Positions 18,450 through 27,762 of a stretch of DNA of 64,000 bases are shown here, piece by piece. Origin of the DNA: Aequorivita sp. H23M31. Its GTDB lineage: Bacteria; Bacteroidota; Bacteroidia; Flavobacteriales; Flavobacteriaceae. Below the pieces are notes generated by a model that saw only the letters and a program-made list of their open reading frames with translations, did not search any database and was not told the origin of the DNA. The stretch's first letter is position 1; the number at the start of each line of letters is the position of its first letter. The DNA lies in assembly GCF_004022485.1 (NCBI RefSeq), contig NZ_CP034951.1, forward strand, positions 620,001-684,000. The letters run 5' to 3'. The position numbers and the translations under genes were made by a program.

Positions 18450-18917
18450 ATGGCTTTTAACATTGTATTATTTGAACCTGAAATACACACAAACACAGGA
18501 AATATAGGTCGGTTGAGTCTGGCTTCAGGGTCACGCTTGCATTTGGTAAAACCATTTGGGTTTGAAATTACCGATTCAAGATTAAAAAGAGCTGGACTGG
18601 ATTATTGGCAGCATATTTCACTGGTGATTTATGATAATATCTCGGATTTCTATGAAAAGAACCCTAAAGGGAAATTTGCGTACTTTTCAAGCCACGGCGC
18701 CAAGGATTATTGCTCTATCGATTATCAGGATGAAATGTTTTTCATTTTTGGGAAGGAATCCGTCGGTTTGCCCAAGAGCATTTTGGATGAAAACTCCGAT
18801 CTTGTTTACAATATTCCAATTCACAGCCAGCACATTCGAAGTTTGAATTTAGCAAATGCGGTGAGTATTGTAGTATATGAAGGTTTACGGAACCTTGGGG
18901 TGGCTAGGATTAAATAA
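18450..18917 (+). CDS. trmL: TrmL, tRNA (cytidine/uridine-34-2'-O)-methyltransferase
   Basis: The 155-residue SPOUT-family protein has the three family motifs: NTGNIGRLSLASGSRLHLV at the N-terminus, FGKESVGLP in the middle and IPIHSQHIRSLNLANAV at the C-terminus, which builds the trefoil-knot SAM site. E. coli TrmL is 157 residues. An upstream TTG at 18396 keeps the frame open, but the ATG at 18450 (MAFNIVLFEP) fits the family. It methylates the wobble ribose of certain leucine tRNAs in E. coli. Confidence 0.9.
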   Translation: MAFNIVLFEPEIHTNTGNIGRLSLASGSRLHLVKPFGFEITDSRLKRAGLDYWQHISLVIYDNISDFYEKNPKGKFAYFSSHGAKDYCSIDYQDEMFFIFGKESVGLPKSILDENSDLVYNIPIHSQHIRSLNLANAVSIVVYEGLRNLGVARIK

Positions 18918-18994
18918 GATTTCTAAAAAACTCAACTATTTCAAAAATACAGTAACACAGAAGTCTCTGAGTGTAAATTCTCTTAAAAATAAAT

Positions 18995-20587
18995 TCAGCT
19001 TTTGCTCAGAGATTCTATAAGTTTTTTTAAATCTTTTTTCTTCAATTCGGAAGCGGAAGGCAACTTGTCATCTTTTAGGAATTGTTCAATGTATGCCATT
19101 TCTGTATCTCTCCCCATGTCCGCAACTGCCATTACACGATTGTCTTTAATGTAAAAAGCAAAAAACTTTCCATCCTTTACATTTCCATCGTAATAGATTT
19201 CATCCCACTCTTTAACATGCCCCAGATATCGCAAGGCGTCTCCAAAATGTACGGTCCAAAAAAATGGGACTTCGGCAAAGGACTCTTTTTTTCCAGCCAT
19301 ATTACGCGCAGCTACGCGACCTTGTTGCATGGCATAACGCCAATGCTCAATCCGTAGATGCTCTTTGGATCGGGAATCGGGCACATAAGCTATATCACCC
19401 GCCGCATATAAACCAGATGCAAGTTGGAAGTAACTGTTTGTAACCACTCCCCCATCCTTTTTCTTTTCAACATCCTTTAAGATGTCCGTGGCGGGTGTAA
19501 CGCCGATTCCAGCAATAACCACATCAGCCTCAACTTGCTCACCAGAGTCCAGGATAACTGTTTTAACCTTAGAATCACCCTCAAAAGATTTTACATGTAC
19601 GCCCATTTTGAACTTAACCCCATTTTTCTCGTGTAAATTTTGGAAATATTCTCCAATCTCGGGTCCCAAGGTTTTGGCAAATGGCACCTTATCCGAAGCG
19701 ACAACCGTAACCGACAAGCCCCGACCCCTGAGACTTGCAGCAGCTTCCATTCCTATAAAACTACCACCGATAATTACAACTTTTTTTACGTTTTCAACGG
19801 TATCAATAATAGCATCGGCGGAATCGAAACTTCTTAAAACAAATATATTTTTGAGATCTGACCCCGGTAAATCCAGTTTTCTGGGTATTCCACCAGTTGC
19901 AACCAATAATGAATCATAGGTAAGGGCGTCTCCAGTCTCAAATTCAATTTTTTTATTTTGGTGGTCTACCCTGGTCGCTTTCTTCCCGGTCAACAGTTCA
20001 ATATCGTGTTTTTTATAAAAATCATTTTCTCGCAATGGCATCCATTCTGGCTTGGCCTCTCCCTGAAGATAATCCTTGCTTAAGTTAGGCCGGTCGTAAG
20101 GGGCTTCACTTTCTTGGGTAATCATAATTATACGTCCACAATATCCTTCCTCTCGAAGTGTCTGGGCAGCCATAAAGCCTACAGCGCCACCTCCCAAAAT
20201 AACGAAAACCCTTATATCTATATCTTTGCTGCAAGAACTCATTTCAGGGACTCTTCTATCAGACCTCTTGTCGGGGAGTTCTACGAATATATTTTCATTA
20301 TCGATTTTTAGAGGGTAATTTGGTAATGAATCAAATGCCGGCGGCTGGAGAAGATCCCCGTTGGTAAGATCGAACCATGCGTGGTGCCATGGACAGATAA
20401 CGTGTTTGCCACAAAGTGCACCTTCGGCAAGTGGAGCGCCATAATGGGTGCAAAAAGCTCCAACCGCGTAGTATTTGCCATCGATTTTAGCTAAAAGAAT
20501 ATCGGTTCCATCAGCGTTAACCTGCTTCATTTCACCGTCTTTTAAATCATTAATTTTTGCAATGGAAAATTGTTTGGTATTAGACAT
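18995..20587 (-). CDS. Rieske domain-FAD/NAD(P) oxidoreductase fusion (AIFM3-like ferredoxin reductase)
   Basis: This 530-residue protein has two parts. Residues about 1-105 are a Rieske [2Fe-2S] domain with ligands in CTHYG and CPWHHAW. Residues about 125-500 are a pyridine-nucleotide-disulfide oxidoreductase with VILGGGAVGFMAA (FAD) and VVIIGGSFIGMEAA (NAD(P)H), and a late FAD segment ASGLYAAGDIA. This architecture is that of Rieske-containing ferredoxin reductases related to AIFM3. It probably passes electrons from NAD(P)H to a ferredoxin or oxygenase, but no partner is encoded nearby. No signal peptide, so cytoplasmic. Convergent with trmL; its 5' side faces the 84-bp repeat array. Confidence 0.88.
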   Translation of the reverse strand: MSNTKQFSIAKINDLKDGEMKQVNADGTDILLAKIDGKYYAVGAFCTHYGAPLAEGALCGKHVICPWHHAWFDLTNGDLLQPPAFDSLPNYPLKIDNENIFVELPDKRSDRRVPEMSSCSKDIDIRVFVILGGGAVGFMAAQTLREEGYCGRIIMITQESEAPYDRPNLSKDYLQGEAKPEWMPLRENDFYKKHDIELLTGKKATRVDHQNKKIEFETGDALTYDSLLVATGGIPRKLDLPGSDLKNIFVLRSFDSADAIIDTVENVKKVVIIGGSFIGMEAAASLRGRGLSVTVVASDKVPFAKTLGPEIGEYFQNLHEKNGVKFKMGVHVKSFEGDSKVKTVILDSGEQVEADVVIAGIGVTPATDILKDVEKKKDGGVVTNSYFQLASGLYAAGDIAYVPDSRSKEHLRIEHWRYAMQQGRVAARNMAGKKESFAEVPFFWTVHFGDALRYLGHVKEWDEIYYDGNVKDGKFFAFYIKDNRVMAVADMGRDTEMAYIEQFLKDDKLPSASELKKKDLKKLIESLSKS

Positions 20588-20744
20588 AATGTAGAAATAT
20601 TTAAAAAATATGGATAGAATAATAAGATTTTGAATTTTAGGAAATCAAAATGCTAATAAAGATAAGGGTTATCAATTATTTTTAAAATAGGTATAACAAA
20701 AGATTGACATTTCAAGGGTTTTATTACCCGGTATCCATAATAAT

Positions 20745-23060
20745 AAATTTAAATTAATCGATGGAGTTCGCAACTTTTCAACTTTGTAGTCGATGAGTCG
20801 ATAGGTCGATGGGTTTAGGAGAACTTGAAAATTTGAATTAATCGATGGAGTTCGCAACTTTTCAACTTTGTAGTCGATGAGTCGATAGGTCGATGGGTTT
20901 AGGAGAACTTGAAAATTTGAATTAATCGATGGAGTTCGCAACTTTTCAACTTTGTAGTCGATGAGTCGATAGGTAGATGGGTTTAGGAGAACTTGAAAAT
21001 TTGAATTAATCGATGGAGTTCGCAACTTTTCAACTTTGTAGTCGATGAGTCGATATGTCGATGGGTTTAGGAGAACTTGAAAATTTGAATTAATCGATGG
21101 AGTTCGCTTTTCAACTTTGTAGTCGATGAGTCGATAGGTCGATGGGTTTAGGAGAACTTGAAAATTTGAATTAATCGATGGAGTTCGCAACTTTTCAACT
21201 TTGTAGTCGATGAGTCGATAGGTCGATGGGTTTAGGAGAACTTCAAAAATTGAATTAATGGATGAGTTCGCAACTTTTCAAATTTGTAGTCGATGAGTCG
21301 ATAGGTCGATGAGTTTAGGAAAACCTGAAAATTTGAATTAATCGATGGAGTTCGCAACTTTTCAACTTTGTAGTCGATGAGTCGATAGGTCGATGGGTTT
21401 AGGAGAACTTGAAAATTTGATTAATCGATGGAGTTCGCAACTTTTCAACTTTGTAGTCGATGAGTCGATATGTCGATGGGTTTAGGAGAACTTGAAAATT
21501 TGAATTAATCGATGGAGTTCGCAACTTTTCAACTTTGTAGTCGATGAGTCGATAGGTAGATGGGTTTAGGAGAACTTGAAAATTTGAATTAATCGATGGA
21601 GTTCGCAACTTTTCAACTTTGTAGTCGATGAGTCGATAGGTAGATGGGTTTAGGAGAACTTGAAAATTTGATTAATCGATGGAGTTCGCAACTTTTCAAC
21701 TTTGTAGTCGATGAGTCGATAGGTCGATGGGTTTAGGAGAACTTGAAAATTTGAATTAATCGATGGAGTTCGCAACTTTTCAACTTTGTAGTCGATGAGT
21801 CGATAGGTCGATGGGTTTAGGAGAACCTGAAAATTTGAATTAATCGATGGAGTTCGCAACTTTTCAACTTTGTAGTCGATGAGTCGATAGGTCGATGGGT
21901 TTAGGAGAACTTGAAAATTTGATTAATCGATGGAGTTCGCAACTTTTCAACTTTGTAGTCGATGAGTCGATATGTCGATGGGTTTAGGAGAACTTGAAAA
22001 TTTGAATTAATCGATGGAGTTCGCAACTTTTCAACTTTGTAGTCGATGAGTCGATAGGTCGATGGGTTTAGGAGAACTTGAAAATTTAAATTAATCGATG
22101 GAGTTCGCAACTTTTCAACTTTGTAGTCGATGAGTCGATATGTCGATGGGTTTAGGAGAACCTGAAAATTTGAATTAATCGATGGAGTTCGCAACTTTTC
22201 AACTTTGTAGTCGATGAGTCGATATGTCGATGGGTTTAGGAGAACTTGAAAAATTGAATTAATGGATGAGTTCGCAACTTTTCAACTTTGTAGTCGATGA
22301 GTCGATATGTCGATGGGTTTAGGAAAACCTGAAAATTTGAATTAATCGATGGAGTTCGCGACTTTTCAACTTTGTAGTCGATGAGTCGATAGGTCGATGG
22401 GTTTAGGAGAACTTGAAAATTTGAATTAATCGATGGAGTTCGCAACTTTTCAACTTTGTAGTCGATGAGTCGATATGTCGATGGGTTTAGGAGAACTTGA
22501 AAATTTGAATTAATCGATGGAGTTCGCAACTTTTCAACTTTGTAGTCGATAAGTCGATATGTCGATGGGTTTAGGAGAACTTGAAAATTTGAATTAATCG
22601 ATGAGTTCGCAACTTTTCAACTTTGTAGTCGATGAGTCGATTGGTCGATAGGTTTAGGAGAACTTGAAAATTTAATTAATCGATGGAGTTGGCAACTTTT
22701 CAACTTTGTAGTAGATGAGTTGATAGGTCGATAGGTTTAGGAGAACTTGAAAATTTGATTAATCGATGAGTTCGCAACTTTTCAACTTTGTAGACGATGA
22801 GTCGATAGGTCGATGAGTTTAGGAGAACTTGAAAATTTAATTAATCGATGAGTTGGCAACTTTTCAACTTTGTAGTCGATGAGTCGATATGTAGATGGGT
22901 TTAGGAAAACCTGAAAATTTGAATTAATCGATGGAGTTCTCAACTTTTCAACTTTGTAGTCGATGAGTCGATAGGTAGATGGGTTTAGGAGAACTTGAAA
23001 ATTTGAATTAATGCAACTTTTCAACTTTGTAGTCGATGAGTCGATAGGTAGATGGGTTAA
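20745..23060. repeat. 84-bp tandem repeat array (28 copies)
   Basis: The unit is 84 bases and can be phased from ATCGATGGAGTTCGCAAC through TTTTCAACTTTGTAGTCGAT, GAGTCGATAGGTCGATGGG and TTTAGGAGAACTTGAAAA. Twenty-eight CAACTTTGTAG cores (one altered to AAATTTGTAG) can be counted. Each unit holds an inverted repeat AACTTGAAAA/TTTTCAACTT (9 of 10 pairs, loop about 27) and a short internal repetition of (A/G)GTCGAT(G/A). Copies differ by a few positions: TAGGTCGATG, TATGTCGATG or TAGGTAGATG. One-base deletions recur at intervals of 251 bases. The minus strand has a 28-residue repeated open frame that breaks repeatedly, so I do not call it a gene. Confidence 0.95.
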
Positions 23061-23110
23061 GGTAAAGTATTTAGTATAAATCTGAAAATGGGACTATCTC
23101 ATAAAGTGTG

Positions 23111-23156
23111 TAAATAATAAAATAGCGGGGGCCGGCCCCCGCTATTTTATTATTTA
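23111..23156. terminator. 46-base perfect palindrome between IS256 left end and transposase
   Basis: Two 23-base arms, the left beginning TAAATAATAAAATAGCGGGG and the right being its exact complement, meet at GGCC without a loop. The AT-rich outer and GC-rich inner parts resemble a bidirectional intrinsic terminator, which would protect the transposase gene from outside transcription. It could also form a cruciform. Function is inferred from form and place. Confidence 0.6.
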
Positions 23157-23183
23157 GTTTTTAATCTTTAACTTTTACACATT

Positions 23184-24380
23184 ATGAAGAAAGACGATTT
23201 AATTTCAGATGATTTTCTGAAGCAGTTCAAGACCCACGAGGAGCTCAGCGATTTTTTAAAGCAGATCCAGAAACGTGGGATCGAAAAGATGCTCGAAGGT
23301 GAGCTCGACGGCCACCTAGATTACGACAAACACCAGAGGTCCAATGGAGGCAACTCGCGCAACGGGCACTCCCGGAAGAAAATAAAAACCTCCTTTGGCG
23401 AATCCGAGATTGCCGTCCCCAGAGACCGTGAGGCCTCGTTCAATCCCATGATCGTACCCAAGCGGGGCAATATGGTCGATGGCCTTGAGAACGTCATCGT
23501 GTCACTCTATGCCAAGGGAATGAGCAACAGCGATATTGAGGAGCAGATACGTGAGGTCTATGATTTTGATGTGTCCACCTCGACCATATCCAGGATCACG
23601 GAAAAAATATCGGGCGATATAGTTGCCTGGCAGAACCGTCCCTTGGAGCCGGTCTACTTGATTGTCTGGATGGATGGCATCGTATTCAAGGTCCGCGAGA
23701 ACTCCAAGGTTATTAACAAGACCATCTACATAGCCGTTGGCCTGCGCAGGGACGGTAAAAAAGAGGTCTTGGGGCTATGGCTTGGCAAGAACGAATCAGC
23801 AGCTTTCTGGATGAGCGTATTGACCGATATAAGGGCGCGCGGCACAGAAGACATCCTTATCACGGCCACCGATAACCTCAATGGTTTTACGGATACGATC
23901 AAGAACGTGTTCCCCGAGTCCAAGACCCAGATATGCGTGGTACACCAGATACGCAATGCCTGCAGGTACGTCGTATGGAAGGATAAAAAAGCCTTTACCG
24001 CAGATATGAAGCATATCTATAACGCCCCAAACCAGGAGGCCGCCAAGATGGCCCTAGAGGATTTTGCCCAAAAATGGAACGATAAATATTCCTATGCCAT
24101 CAAGAGCTGGCGCGACAACTGGGAAGAGCTCACAGTGTTCTATGAGTTCCCGTTGGAGATACGCAAGATCATCTATACCACGAACCTTATCGAGAACCTG
24201 AACGGGAAGATAAGAAAGTACACCAAGAACAAACTTTCCTTCCCAACGGACGATGCCGTGATGAAATCCGTATATTTGGCAGTAAGGGAAGCCACCAAAA
24301 AATGGACAATGCCCGTCAGGAACTGGGGCATTATATTAAACCAGTTCCTAACGATCTATGAAAAAAGGGTCAGACTCTAA
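23184..24380 (+). CDS. IS256-family transposase
   Basis: The 398-residue protein belongs to the Mutator/IS256 family. Candidate catalytic residues are the first Asp in [10 protein letters not shown], the Asp in [10 protein letters not shown] (usually TDGLKG) and the Glu in [24 protein letters not shown] is the conserved C/H-containing motif of the family. The N-terminal segment [23 protein letters not shown] is also typical. The frame is intact with an ATG start. G+C content is clearly above that of neighbouring genes, which points to transfer from another genome. Confidence 0.94.
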   Translation: MKKDDLISDDFLKQFKTHEELSDFLKQIQKRGIEKMLEGELDGHLDYDKHQRSNGGNSRNGHSRKKIKTSFGESEIAVPRDREASFNPMIVPKRGNMVDGLENVIVSLYAKGMSNSDIEEQIREVYDFDVSTSTISRITEKISGDIVAWQNRPLEPVYLIVWMDGIVFKVRENSKVINKTIYIAVGLRRDGKKEVLGLWLGKNESAAFWMSVLTDIRARGTEDILITATDNLNGFTDTIKNVFPESKTQICVVHQIRNACRYVVWKDKKAFTADMKHIYNAPNQEAAKMALEDFAQKWNDKYSYAIKSWRDNWEELTVFYEFPLEIRKIIYTTNLIENLNGKIRKYTKNKLSFPTDDAVMKSVYLAVREATKKWTMPVRNWGIILNQFLTIYEKRVRL

Positions 24381-24454
24381 AAAAGTCCAACCCCTGTTAT
24401 TTTAAACTTACACACTTAACGGGATAGTGTCAAAAATTCTGAAAGCAGCTAAAG

Positions 24455-24895
24455 ATGATTTACAGGCTTATAATATTCTTAGTACTAAACTTCGCTTCTA
24501 TCGGACTTGGCAGCGTTCTCGCTGGGAAAGGTCCCCGCTCTGAATGGTATGCAAATTTAACTAAGGCACCGTGGACGCCACCGGGATGGGCATTTGGAGT
24601 TTCCTGGACGCTGATTATGATTTGCTTCAGTATTTATTTGGCGTATTTATGGCCAATTGTTGAAAATAGAAAACTGCTTATTGGTGTATTGATAGTGCAT
24701 TATATTTTAATTCTCTCATGGAACCCCATTTTCTTTTATTATCACCAGGTTTTGGCGGGATTGTTTGTAATAAGTGGTCTTACGCTAGTTATTGGTTTTT
24801 TCCTATTTTATTACTGGTCTGAGGTAGGATATAAATCACTTTTGGTGACGCCATATCTCATATGGCTTATTATTGCCACTTCTCTTAACGCGTAG
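24455..24895 (+). CDS. tspO: TspO/MBR family membrane protein
   Basis: The 146-residue protein has five membrane segments and the family signature WYANLTKAPWTPPGWAFGVSWT near residues 30-52, then WNPIFFYYHQ near residue 87. TspO proteins bind porphyrins and are linked to regulation by oxygen or light and to stress in bacteria. The N-terminus is complete, but the ATG lies only 23 bases from the right end of the IS256 element, so the original promoter has probably been lost or displaced. A methyltransferase gene follows 38 bases downstream. Confidence 0.9.
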   Translation: MIYRLIIFLVLNFASIGLGSVLAGKGPRSEWYANLTKAPWTPPGWAFGVSWTLIMICFSIYLAYLWPIVENRKLLIGVLIVHYILILSWNPIFFYYHQVLAGLFVISGLTLVIGFFLFYYWSEVGYKSLLVTPYLIWLIIATSLNA

Positions 24896-24933
24896 GTTCT
24901 TGTGAAAAATTAATTGCAACCAACAATTATTTA

Positions 24934-25611
24934 ATGAAGAGAAATGATAGCACATCTAAGAGAATAAAAAAACCCTGGCCCACTAAAAAAGCTATGCAGC
25001 AAGTTTACAAAATGAATCTCTGGGGTGATGAGAAAACCGATTTTTATTCAGGGGAAGGATCGCATCTTCCTGAAATAACTGAACCTTATATAACAGCTGT
25101 AACTTCATTTTTAACCTCTTTTAAAATCCCAATCACGGTCTGTAATCTAGGTTGCGGGGATTTTAATATAGGAAAGGAATTGGCAAGCTCTACCAAGAAA
25201 TATATCGCAATAGATATAGTGCCGGAACTTATTGCTCGGAATAAGGAAAAGTTTAAAGAAGAAAATTTAGAATTCCATTGTTTGGATATCGCAATAGATA
25301 ATTTCCCTCCTGGAGATTGCGCAATATTAAGACAAGTACTTCAACATTTATCGAATGAAGAGGTTCAAAGTGTTGTAGATAAATTAGCCGGTTTTAAATA
25401 TGTTATCCTCACCGAACATATTCCTGACGGAGATTTCATTCCCAATAAAGATATTATTTCAGGACAAGGAATTCGGCTGAAAAAGAATAGCGGTTTAAAT
25501 CTCTTGGCGGCTCCATTTAATTTTATGGTAAAGGGTGAAAAGCTGTTATCGGCTGTGGTTTTGAAGGATGGTAAAGGGATTATCGTGACTACACTTTATA
25601 CAGTTTTTTAA
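24934..25611 (+). CDS. Class I SAM-dependent methyltransferase
   Basis: The 225-residue soluble protein has SAM-binding motif I VCNLGCGDFNIGKEL near residues 70-84, an acidic motif II IAIDIVP, and the later DCAILRQVLQHLS, which matches the post-II/motif IV region of Rossmann-fold methyltransferases. The substrate is unknown. The basic N-terminus (MKRNDSTSKRIKKPWPTKKA) may contact nucleic acid or anionic substrates, but this is speculation. It probably shares a transcript with tspO. Confidence 0.75.
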   Translation: MKRNDSTSKRIKKPWPTKKAMQQVYKMNLWGDEKTDFYSGEGSHLPEITEPYITAVTSFLTSFKIPITVCNLGCGDFNIGKELASSTKKYIAIDIVPELIARNKEKFKEENLEFHCLDIAIDNFPPGDCAILRQVLQHLSNEEVQSVVDKLAGFKYVILTEHIPDGDFIPNKDIISGQGIRLKKNSGLNLLAAPFNFMVKGEKLLSAVVLKDGKGIIVTTLYTVF

Positions 25612-25710
25612 ATTATTAGGAATACTTCCAACGAGTATTTTGACAATTCTCGACCTTCATTTTTGTGACGCCTCAGTTTGGAATTTTTCTATAATTGGAA
25701 AAGTTTGGTT

Positions 25711-26592
25711 TTAGCTTTTTAGGCCATGCTGGGTCAAATAAAATATTTTCTTAAACCTTTCGGGCAATTCATCTTTTATATAAACTTCCTCTTTTGTGAA
25801 TGGATGAATAAATTTGATAGAATACGCGTGCAGATACAAACCTTTTCCGTTGAGAATTAGATTTTCTACTCCGTATTCCTTATCTCCCAATATTGGGTTT
25901 CCAATGCTTGAAAGATGTTTGCGCAATTGATGTCTTCTTCCTGTTTGAGGTTCTAATTCCACTAAGTTGAGTTTGCCGAATCTTTGGGAAAGGACGGATT
26001 CACAAAGTGCGAAATTAGATTGTGATTCCTTCCCATCAATTTCTGAAGTGAATTCACCAGAAGAATTCATTTCACCAATAGCTACTGCATAATAGATTTT
26101 CTGAACTTCCTTATTTTCAAACATTCCATTTAGAGCACGAATACTATTGCTCGTTTTTCCTACCAATAAAATTCCAGTTGTGGCATAATCCAATCGGTGA
26201 ATAGGTTGTGGGTACACTGCGTCGGGGAGATTACTTTCTTTTATATTTTGTCCCAAAGCATGGGCAATTGTTTTAAAACTATTGCCGCTAACCAAAATAC
26301 CAGCAGGCTTATGGATTACTGCCAGATAATTGTCCTCGAATAAAACTTTAAGCGGAAAGACCAGTTTTCTTTTCGGCTTTATTTCTTCGGAAATAGATAA
26401 TTCAATAAGTTCTCCCCCGTTAATAAATGTTGCCGAAGTCGCCATGATATTATTAACGGTGATATAATTTTTCTTTAGGACTTTCTTTAATGCCGATTTT
26501 GTAAGAGTGGCCTGAAAAATACCAACTCCATATTCTTGTAAGCGAATAGGAGCTGATAATTCAGGTACAATATGGGATTCGGATTTTTTAAT
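25711..26592 (-). CDS. RluA-family RNA pseudouridine synthase with N-terminal S4-like domain; non-ATG start likely
   Basis: The catalytic domain shows HRLDYATTGILLVGK, with the nucleophilic Asp, followed by TGRRHQLRKHL and LHAYSIKFIHP, all typical of RluA-type synthases. The first ATG is at 26445 (MATSATFING), giving 244 residues. However, the same frame continues upstream for 49 codons without a stop and encodes KKSESHIVP, IRLQEYGVGIFQ, TKSALKKVLKKNYITVNN, which reads as an S4 RNA-binding domain running straight into MATSATFINGGELIEL. No ATG, GTG or TTG exists in that stretch; an ATT at 26590-26592 is placed where homologues, as I recall them, start. I annotate the long form (293 residues) and infer ATT initiation or a recent start-codon loss. 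Confidence 0.75.
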   Translation of the reverse strand: MKKSESHIVPELSAPIRLQEYGVGIFQATLTKSALKKVLKKNYITVNNIMATSATFINGGELIELSISEEIKPKRKLVFPLKVLFEDNYLAVIHKPAGILVSGNSFKTIAHALGQNIKESNLPDAVYPQPIHRLDYATTGILLVGKTSNSIRALNGMFENKEVQKIYYAVAIGEMNSSGEFTSEIDGKESQSNFALCESVLSQRFGKLNLVELEPQTGRRHQLRKHLSSIGNPILGDKEYGVENLILNGKGLYLHAYSIKFIHPFTKEEVYIKDELPERFKKIFYLTQHGLKS

Positions 26593-26640
26593 ATTTAAGA
26601 GTGATTAACTGGCCAAGCAAGTCTACGAACATAATTTGTC

Positions 26641-27360
26641 CTAGTCACAATTTCCATCTGGCGTACAACTTTGTCCTTGGGTAACTTCCAATTTCGTTTT
26701 TGGGTTTAGTTTTCTCCATTCTGCAAATGCGACCTTTAGATTTTCTGAAAAAGCTTCAGACGGCTGTGCTCCGGAAATTGCATATTTTCGGTTAAGAACA
26801 AAAAATGGAACCCCTTGAACACCCAATTGTTGAGCTTCCTGAATGTCCTGTTTTACGAGCGAAGAATATTTTTCGTCCCTAAAAGCGTTGTCCATTTCAG
26901 TTTTTTCCAAGCCTATTTCCTTACCTAGTTGGGTTAATGTGTCTAAGTCGGCTATATTTTTTCCTTCTGTAAAAAACGCGTGAAACAATCTTTCTTCCGC
27001 TTCATCACCTAAACCCTTTGTTTTGGCAAACTGTATAATCTTATGTGCATTCATTGAATTGACGATCACCGCTTGTTCGAGATTGAATTCCAATCCCGCT
27101 CGCTTTGCGATTTGGGTAACGTTATCCAACATTCCCTTCACTTGTTCGGCACTCATTCCTTTGTGTTTAATGAGATAATCCTGATAGCTTTCATTTGGTA
27201 TTTCAGGAATGTAAGGATTTAACTGGAAACTTTTCCATATTACTTCAATCTCCTCTTTATCGGAAAATTGCTCCAAAGCCGATTCAAAATTTCTTTTTCC
27301 TATATAACAAAATGGACACATTACGTCGCTCCAGATTTCTATTTTCATTTTGTTTTCCAT
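26641..27360 (-). CDS. DsbA-family oxidoreductase, FrnE-like
   Basis: The 239-residue protein begins MENKMKIEIWSDVMCPFC; the CPFC pair near residues 15-18 is the redox active site of FrnE-like DsbA-family thioredoxin-fold proteins. Later segments GLEFNLEQAVIVNSMNAHKI and VQGVPFFVLNRKYAISGAQ, with the cis-Pro, confirm the family. There is no signal peptide, so the protein is cytoplasmic, as is FrnE, which is involved in disulfide handling under oxidative stress. The C-terminus holds two more Cys (SCTPDGNC). An alternative start is the Met at 27348. Confidence 0.88.
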   Translation of the reverse strand: MENKMKIEIWSDVMCPFCYIGKRNFESALEQFSDKEEIEVIWKSFQLNPYIPEIPNESYQDYLIKHKGMSAEQVKGMLDNVTQIAKRAGLEFNLEQAVIVNSMNAHKIIQFAKTKGLGDEAEERLFHAFFTEGKNIADLDTLTQLGKEIGLEKTEMDNAFRDEKYSSLVKQDIQEAQQLGVQGVPFFVLNRKYAISGAQPSEAFSENLKVAFAEWRKLNPKTKLEVTQGQSCTPDGNCD

Positions 27361-27762
27361 TATAATCTTATTTACTGAATTAATTTCTCCTTTTTCAAAT
27401 ATTGCTTTCTGCCCTGAATATTCTCTTGTAGAGGAAGGTGAGCCTTTAACAATATAACCTTTGTCGCCTTCTTTAAGCGTTCCTTGCGTAGATTTTGAAT
27501 TTACTGCTTACTTCCTTCACGAAAACAACTTAGGGGATTTCTCGGCACATCGGCGAGACGCAAAAGTGCAAAATCTTTCGTTTTTAGAACACGTTTATTA
27601 CTAATTGATGAAGCAATTTAAGCTCACTTCAATCCATAGGAAGTCCTAAGTGCATTGCTCTTCCCCCTATTTATTTTGGAAAAGAAAAAATTCATTGCTT
27701 CAGTAATCGTAACTTTAATTTTTAAAATTCGAATTTCACATTATTTCTTAACCCTTATTCTT
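27361..27762. other. Divergent intergenic region without recognised gene
   Basis: About 400 bases separate the FrnE-like gene and the following lipoprotein gene. The open frame that extends leftward from the lipoprotein starts with TTG at 27655 and lacks gene-like sequence. I see no RNA gene, repeat or clear promoter element here beyond AT-rich stretches. Confidence 0.5.

Larger units (their letters stand above)
23090..24431 (+). mobile_element. IS256-family insertion sequence (1342 bp)
   Basis: The left end GGGACTATCTCATAAAGTGTGTAA pairs with the right end read inward (GACACTATCCCGTTAAGTGTGTAA) at about 19 of 25 positions. The element encodes one intact IS256-type transposase. I could not see an 8-9-bp target duplication, so the exact ends may be off by a base or two, or flanking DNA rearranged after insertion. 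It lies 30 bases from the end of the 84-bp array and 23 bases upstream of tspO. Confidence 0.85.

Noticed and set aside
20672..23024. Minus-strand open frames encoding a 28-residue repeat (RTPSINSNFQVLLNP...)
   Set aside because: The frame exists because the repeat is 84 bases long. It is broken by many one-base deletions and has no start or signal of its own, so it is not treated as protein coding.
20745..23060. CRISPR array
   Set aside because: The repeats are contiguous and nearly identical over their full length, with no unique spacers and no cas genes nearby.
23081..24440. Target-site duplication of the IS256 element
   Set aside because: TCTGAAA occurs on both flanks but not directly at the ends, so it does not qualify as a duplication.
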